Of a stretch of DNA of 64,000 nt, positions 57,531 through 64,000 are shown piece after piece. Each line of letters starts with the position of its first letter. Positions within the stretch are counted from its first letter, which is position 1. The notes beneath the pieces are model-generated. The model was not told the origin of the DNA, searched no databases, and saw only the letters and a list, made by a program, of their open reading frames with translations. Source of the stretch: Crotophaga sulcirostris (Eukaryota; Chordata; Aves; Cuculiformes; Crotophagidae); contig VYZB01000375.1 in assembly GCA_013397455.1 (NCBI GenBank), positions 164,950 to 228,949 on the forward strand, given 5' to 3'. The position numbers and the translations under genes are program-made.

Positions 57531-60500
57531 AAAACCATGAAGTAGAAGGTGTGCTTCCTGCCCAGCACATGTGGTTCAGCAAGTCTACCTTTGCCCACTC
57601 ACTATAAGTCTCCAGTTGTAAACAGTGACATCCCTTTTTGTCTCTAGGTAATGTTTTTGTGAAATCAATAATAAAACCAGTTACCAGTGTCTACCAATAT
57701 GCGCCAAATGAAAAAAAAAAGCTGCCCATATGTGTTACCCTGTAGAAGTACTTGTTTCTCTGAACTTATTAAAGATGCAGATGCGTAAGTTTATTTGAGA
57801 TCAGCCCAGCTGTGTATCCTTGGGTAGAAGCGTGGCCCATGGAGAACTATATGACACATACAAGCTGGAAATCACCAGTTAAATATAATTTCCCAGATTG
57901 AGGTAAGGAGTCTTCTGCTAGTTTTTTGCTAGGTGGGATGGAAAGAGTCCATCTTTAAGGATGACAGTGGCATTGGCCGCTTTCTCTTGGGCAAGAAGGG
58001 TGCAATCTGCCCACTCCCACAGCATGATTAAATTCCTGTTTGGTTTGGCTACTCCTGATTCGAACTATTGCAAACACAATTAGATGGAATCAGAAAACAC
58101 TGCAGGTGTTAACTTTGCAGAGCAGGCTTGTACAAAAAACACATTGGAGGATTTTATGTATTGATTAAGTGGAGTAATATTAATATATCTTTTGCCTCCA
58201 GTCAGTTTCCCTCTCTTCAGAACATCCCCAGTTGGGAACCAAGATATTTTTCCTTATTCCAGCTGAATACTAATGCCCTAAACTTTGGTGTGACTGTTTG
58301 ACCTGTGCCTCTTCTTTCTTCCATATTTTATTTTATATTATTTATTTTGTTTTATCTGGTTCTCCAGAGATAATAATTTCATTTTATTTTTTTTTTTACA
58401 TTCTCCCTCTCACGTGTCCTCCCATCCCACCACTGACGCAGTGACTGATGGTAGGCAGCTCTGTCTCCCTTGACCTCGTCAACATCAGAAAGCATTTTCA
58501 AATCTCAGTCATCTCTGACAGCCTTTGAGCGGAGAAATGAGACAGTCTCCCTGACACAAAGGCTTCTGGCCTGGGGTGAAAAAACTCCTTTTGAAACAAC
58601 AACAACAAAAAAAATATCCCTCCAAACACTCCACACACCACACAGCTTTCCATTCATCTTGCTATGCAGCCCCTGTATGTCGTATTAGTTTTCAGAGATT
58701 ACAGTCTTTTTGTTTATTGTTGGCCAACCACCATACCTAAGATACTTTGCTGTTCAGCTCTGTAGTTTTGCAAGAAAGAAAGGCAATAGTTTACATACAA
58801 CAAGCCTGAGACTGTGTAGATAATTGCCCCTAAGCTTGGTTTCAAAGGTTGCTTCTGCATACAGAGACTGATAAAAGCTTATCCTGAAGAAACTTGGGAG
58901 ACTCTTCTGGAGTGTAACATGCAGATTTCTGTTCAATGGAGAAACTGAGTCACTGGGAGGGCCACGTGAGCCACTCGGATCTCCTCTTTCCTACCTACTA
59001 TTTCTGATTTGCAACATCACATAGGGTACAAACCTCTTGTATTGTCTCTCCAGCACCTTATGACAACATCCTACTTTTCCAGTTCCTGCTTACTCTGATG
59101 GAGAGTTGTTTGCCTGGGTGCAAAATTCATCATTTAGCTTTCTAAAATATACCCTTATGAATTTCATTGTTATTGAAGCCTTTCTTCTTAGAGATGGAAA
59201 TTATGGGCGCGCCAGTAGGGAGGGGAAGGCAGGTGAATGTATTAAATACGGCAATGCTGGCTGAGCTGGAACAGTTCAGTTGTTGATTCCCACAGCACCC
59301 AACCTCCTGCAGTAACATCTAACTATTGTTCCATGCTTTTTACCAAACCAGACACGTTTGCTGGCGTTTTGCATCTTGCCACAGTGAAGGAACAGATGCT
59401 TTTGCTCGTAATGTGCAAGAATTCCCTTCTATTCTTCTTGACAGTGGTCTGCTAAAGATTTGTGCCAGAACAGACTGTTTCAGGCTAAGCTGCCTCCACC
59501 ACACAAATCCACCCTGGCTTTGCATTTGAAGAGTTTAGGCAGTCATCAGCTCCCAAAACCAGCCTAAATTGAAGGGGAAATCTGAATATCACAGAGTAAG
59601 AACACAACCCCTTGATGTTCTTTCTGTTGCAGCAATTGTTTATGACAAGAGCACGGAGGGAAAATACCGTGATCCTGATTCCTTACGTTTTTATCATTTT
59701 GGACTCAGGTCTGTTCTGATAAGACTAAAAGCAGCACTTGACTCCGTTCTTAATCCAGCCAGGCTGCTGGGGAGCAAACCTAGGGGATTCAAGTGCAGCA
59801 AGAGAATTTAGGACATGGTAAACGTGCCTCAGAGGTGAGCTATGAGGTACAGAACATGCAAGGCCTGACTTTAGTCCCCAGCTGTGACTTGGTATTTCTT
59901 TCTCATTAAAGGTTGCAAGGCTATCAAAGCTGGCTGAATGGTTATGGATAAATGTCCAGAAAGACTATTCCTCCTAAAGAAGGTGGATGTCTATTGAATA
60001 AGAAGAAATCCTTGCTGAGGGAAGAAGTGGAAAGTCCCATTCAAAATGTGCTGGGAACTCTGTCACGGGTGAGACCAATCAGACCTCTTTTGTCAATGTT
60101 GCCATTTTTCAATTTTTCAGCAAGAAATAATAAATAATAAATAATAATTATTACAAAGTCCCCCACTTTTTTTTTTTTTATTAATTTTCTTTCTCCCTCC
60201 ACGCTTTATCATATAGTAAGACTATCAGTTTTTATGGATCTTTTATTGCTAATGGTGAGTTTGGATTTTGTTTTGTAGATCTGGATCAGTCCGAATTTCT
60301 GGCACTGTTTTCATGGAACATTAAGTGCCAAGATTGCTAGATAAATGCTTGTAAAATAGAAATGAAATAAATAAATACAAGTATAGCTGCAATAACCCAA
60401 TTTGCATCTTTTTGAGATTTCATTTGATAAAGGAATAAAACCTCACTTTAAAGTCAAACATTGAGGGATATTTTCTTTTTTTCTCTTCTTCTTTTTTTCT

Positions 60501-63500
60501 AACAAAATCCAGTAAAATGGAGGGAGGCAGAATTCAAAAACTTCTGTAAGTCTGAAAGAGACATTTTTTGTTACACCTGGCTTTTGTTAACCAATATAAC
60601 TATTTTTTTTTATATAAAATATGATTCATTTTGTCAATAAATGCTTCAAGAGAAAGATAAGATCCAACAGTTTCAAAGATCTAGTTTAAAAATGAGCTTT
60701 TGAGCAGACAAACCTGTCTTCACATTTTTTCGTGATAACTTTCCTCTACTATCATGAGCAAAGAGAGTTCCAGTGGCCAAACGGTCAGAAGTTACTTGTC
60801 AGGTATTTACAACTTCACATTTTCATCATTCCTTGATTAGAAGATTTTTGCTTGCTTATTTTTTAGTATTTCTCTTTTTACTGCTTCATAGAAAAGCTAG
60901 TAAGTGTGCTTTGGGACAACTTTCAGTAGGCATTCAATGCCTTTATTTTCATTTTTTCCAAGGATTATTCCTAAAGAAAAGGACTTTTATATTTTCCTGT
61001 AGTTTCAAATAAGGATGGTAGACATATTCGTGCTTCAACTAAATATGTGAATAAATTCATTGGACTAATCTTAAGGATATTCTTATGGAATCTTTTAAGA
61101 TGCTGTCCAATATGAAAGTCTTAGAGTCGCTGCAAAGAGCTAATTTAAAAAAATAAATCATATTTATCTCATGGCATATCAAGAAAACAGTTTCTTACTT
61201 GGCCTTGCCATAGGCAAGTCAAATATTTTTGATCTGAAGAGGTCTAAGGAAGGATTACCTCCTATCTCTGGTCCTCCTGCTTAGGTGGCTCTTGATCAAC
61301 TGGTGTGATTGTTATAGTTTGTTTTTTTTTTTTTGTTGTTGTTATTTGGATAGTTAACTACCTTAGCAGGAGTCACCAACATGCAAGGTTATTTACCCAA
61401 GCTCCAGATGAGAGCAAATAGCATTTACCTAGAGCTGCTTTCCTCTTTCCTTCATGTTTCTGCTTATTGAAGAATTTTTACTCAGGGGGGGAAAGAAAAA
61501 AGGTAAACACATGGTCATTTTCTAACAGTCCAGGCAGAGAAGCCAATGCAGAACAACAACTAGGGTATGATTTATTGATCATACTTCATTCTCTGAGCAG
61601 TATTTAGCATCCACACACTAATAAAAAGAAACAGACAGCTCTGCTTGTCTCCTCAAATCCTGGAGCTTCCTGTTAATTCTTCAGCATACATTACCTGAAT
61701 CAAACGTGTAAGGCTGCTCTGGGCTTTATCCTTTTTTGAGCTCCAAGGTATGATTTCCATGGACCAGCACTGAAAAATACCTAAATATTTCTCCCTGCTA
61801 CCATCTCTCCAGCCACTCCCAGCAGCTGAATCACAGTGTCTTGACTGTATTAGGCTCCAGGGGGTAAGCTTGTTCAGTAATAGCCCTGACCTTTTCCTAG
61901 TGTTGTCATTCCAAATGACATTTATGGCATAAACAAGCAGTGACACAAAACTGACAGGCCAAGTTGCCATCTGAGAGAAGAATCACAAAATAGAAAAGAA
62001 AACCATTCTCTAAACCCATTCCTAGATTAAAAATAAACCACAAAAAACTCGCTCCAATTTCCAAACTCTCATCCCTTAGGTGGCAAAAATTATTTTGCTG
62101 TTTGAGAAAGCTTTTATAGCCCTTATTTTGAAAAAAGAAGTGCCATAAGTTGGATTCTACAATCACACTTTAATAACTCTGTCTTTAAAATATGCAGTTG
62201 GGAGAGAATCATTCAGTATTCATGCTAATATCTTAAAAATAATTGGCCCAGAAACATGAATGGAATGATTCATTCCCCACATTTTATCTATCTAAGAGTG
62301 TCTCATCCATGCTTGTCTATCTCTGGTGGGTAGAGAGAGAGAAGTCCCTGCATGGTCTAAGTCCTCCCACCTTTGCATGAGAAGAATGTCTTTCGAGTGC
62401 CTTCGTCTCTCAATCAAATATGCCAGAACATGGCCAGTTTAGACAGGGTATCTGAATTATAGGTCTCTAAAGTTGGAAGACATGAATCTCACCCCATTTT
62501 ATTATTCAGATCTCATTTAAAACTTGCAAAGGATCATAAGATTTTTAACTATTCCTAAGAGCCTCTATTAACACTTCAGTTGGGGTTAGGCTTAGGCTTG
62601 TGTCAATGGTATAATACAGCATAGGGATTTACTTTGGATCCAGGCAAGTAGAAATGCCATGAATTGTCTCAGTAGGCCTTCCATTCCCAAAGAGCAGGTC
62701 TCTCAGAAATTAGTGCTAGAGACACCATATTGTGTGGCAGAACTTTATGGAGAACATTCTGAAAACACGACCTCTTCCAGAAATACTTGAGTATGAAGAC
62801 ATTGATATTCTCCACTAAATTAGAGGGATGAGGGTCCACTTCTGCTGGCTTTTACTCTTCTATCAGATGACAGTTCTTAATATCTGTCAGCACTGTGCTT
62901 AGCCAGCAATGTGAATGGAAGTGTTGGAGGAGAAGAGAAGCAAAGAAAGCAGTCCAGAGGCATCTGCATGTACTATTTATAGGCACAATGCAAAATACGA
63001 TATATGTGCACTACACTAGGTGTGTTTGCCAAAAAGTGTGTCCAGGTATGTGATATTTATCTTCCAGTTTTGAAGCAACCAGTTTCCTTCAAAACGTGTC
63101 ACATGACAAGAACTCATTGCACTAGGTTGTCCTCCAAATTGACGGTTGATGGCAGTTCTCCATGTACGCAGGGATGCCATCCATATCAGATGTCCAACCA
63201 CATCACATCACGTCTTCCCACTCATTCCTCCAAGCAGCCACTTCTCTGCAAAGAAATGGTAGGTTACCTTCCCAAACATGAAATGCCTTCTCCAGAGCCA
63301 CGCTTGTTTATCTCCTTATCCATGTAATATTGATGGTCTATTATTTAACACACTGAACCTAATTGAAACAATCTTTTTGGAGGGATGGGGGGGAAGGTAA
63401 TAAGTGATTAATTGAAAACCACCAAAGGGACAGTAAAACAAATACCATCTGCCTTGGAGGGCAGTATCATTAAGCTCTGGGCACTATGTTTCAGACTCAA

Positions 63501-64000
63501 GAGCTATTTTTACCCTTGGGCCGTAGTTACTGCTAATGATGGATGAGACCAGTCAACAGGCCAGAATCTGTCCTGAGCTTTCAAGACTAACTTCACTTGG
63601 AAGCAGTGTATGCTTCTGAGAGGGCAAAACTGCTGCAGGTCTCTGCTAGAGACATAATTATCTATAAATATACATATATTACACACACACAACTATTTAT
63701 GTGTGTTTGCATATTGCACATATACTCGTGCAGAATTCTGCTATCAACTACAACCTAAGCATTTCAAGAAGATTTGCTCTTGTTCATATACTGTATTTTC
63801 TAAAATATGTTGCAATATAGCTTGGTGTCTGAGGAAAGGTTTCAGTCAATAATTTACAGGTTCATGTGGATGGATGTGCATGAGCACCCACCCAAACTAT
63901 CACACATACAAATATAAAGCAAAAGCAGAAATGAAGTGGTCTGTGGTGGTCAGCATGGGATGTGTTGGAGAGTAGGCAGCTCCCCCTCCCCAGACTAATT
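57531..64000. other. Non-coding spacer to the end of the window
   Basis: About 6.5 kb with no recognised exon, RNA gene or transposon. It contains an (AAT)n run at 60125-60152, poly-T runs near 60169 and 61321, an AscI-type GGCGCGCC at 59206-59213 and a possible conserved stretch near 63360-63540. Open frames (59569-59811, 61653-61970, 63004-63327 and others) are short and lack domains. Confidence 0.5.
60125..60152. repeat. (AAT)n microsatellite
   Basis: Alternating AAT/AAATAAT units in 28 bases. Simple repeat. Confidence 0.85.

Noticed and set aside
58930..58990. GGAGAAACTGAGTCACTGGG block, reminiscent of an ancient MIR-type SINE core
   Set aside because: Only about 20 bases match, with no tRNA-derived head or LINE-derived tail around it.
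1..64000. CRISPR arrays, tRNA or rRNA genes, bacterial or phage operons
   Set aside because: None seen: no regularly spaced repeats with unique spacers, no cloverleaf candidates recognised by eye, and the composition and repeat content are avian.

Overview
This window looks like non-coding euchromatin from a bird genome. The base composition is AT-rich and CpG-poor, there are no bacterial-style operons, and no protein-coding exon or RNA gene can be recognised. The strongest taxonomic signal is the set of dispersed, 5'-truncated CR1 LINE retrotransposons. They carry the conserved CR1 3' stem (GGTTGGA...TCCAACC) and octamer tails of the ATTCTATG or ATACTGTG type. About two dozen copies cover roughly a tenth of the window. 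That is dense for a bird and suggests a lineage with a recent CR1 expansion, but I cannot name the order from the sequence.

Layout: 1-9100 is AT-rich spacer with two short CR1 3' ends near 2.5 and 3.1 kb. 9.1-13.4 kb holds an older CR1, a decayed internal CR1 ORF2 piece (about 10.5-11.0 kb), a CR1 nested in a pentanucleotide repeat (12.5-12.95 kb) and another CR1. 13.4-18.3 kb is spacer with a candidate conserved element. 18.3-26.5 kb is the CR1-rich core, with copies on both strands, an LTR-like scrap, a perfect hairpin and several microsatellites. 26.5-34.98 kb is mostly unique sequence with a candidate regulatory element at 32.7-33.1 kb. 34.98-37.3 kb and 43.0-49.1 kb are further CR1 clusters. 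49.1-64.0 kb is mainly unique sequence, with a polypyrimidine tract at 52.2 kb, a 796-base run of N (53205-54000) and one small CR1 tail at 57.4 kb.

The open reading frames are short (longest gap-free one 125 codons) and are either chance frames or CR1 polymerase remnants, so no CDS is called. The CR1 copies are ordinary 5'-truncated or decayed pieces and none can encode a full retrotransposition machinery. Several AT-rich, homeobox-motif-dense stretches look like vertebrate conserved non-coding elements, so the window may be part of a gene desert or a large intron. That reading is inference and needs alignment to other birds. I found no convincing novel biological system. The most informative signals are the CR1 nesting and target-site patterns, two CR1 tail classes with subfamily-specific differences, and a few inverted repeats and candidate enhancers.
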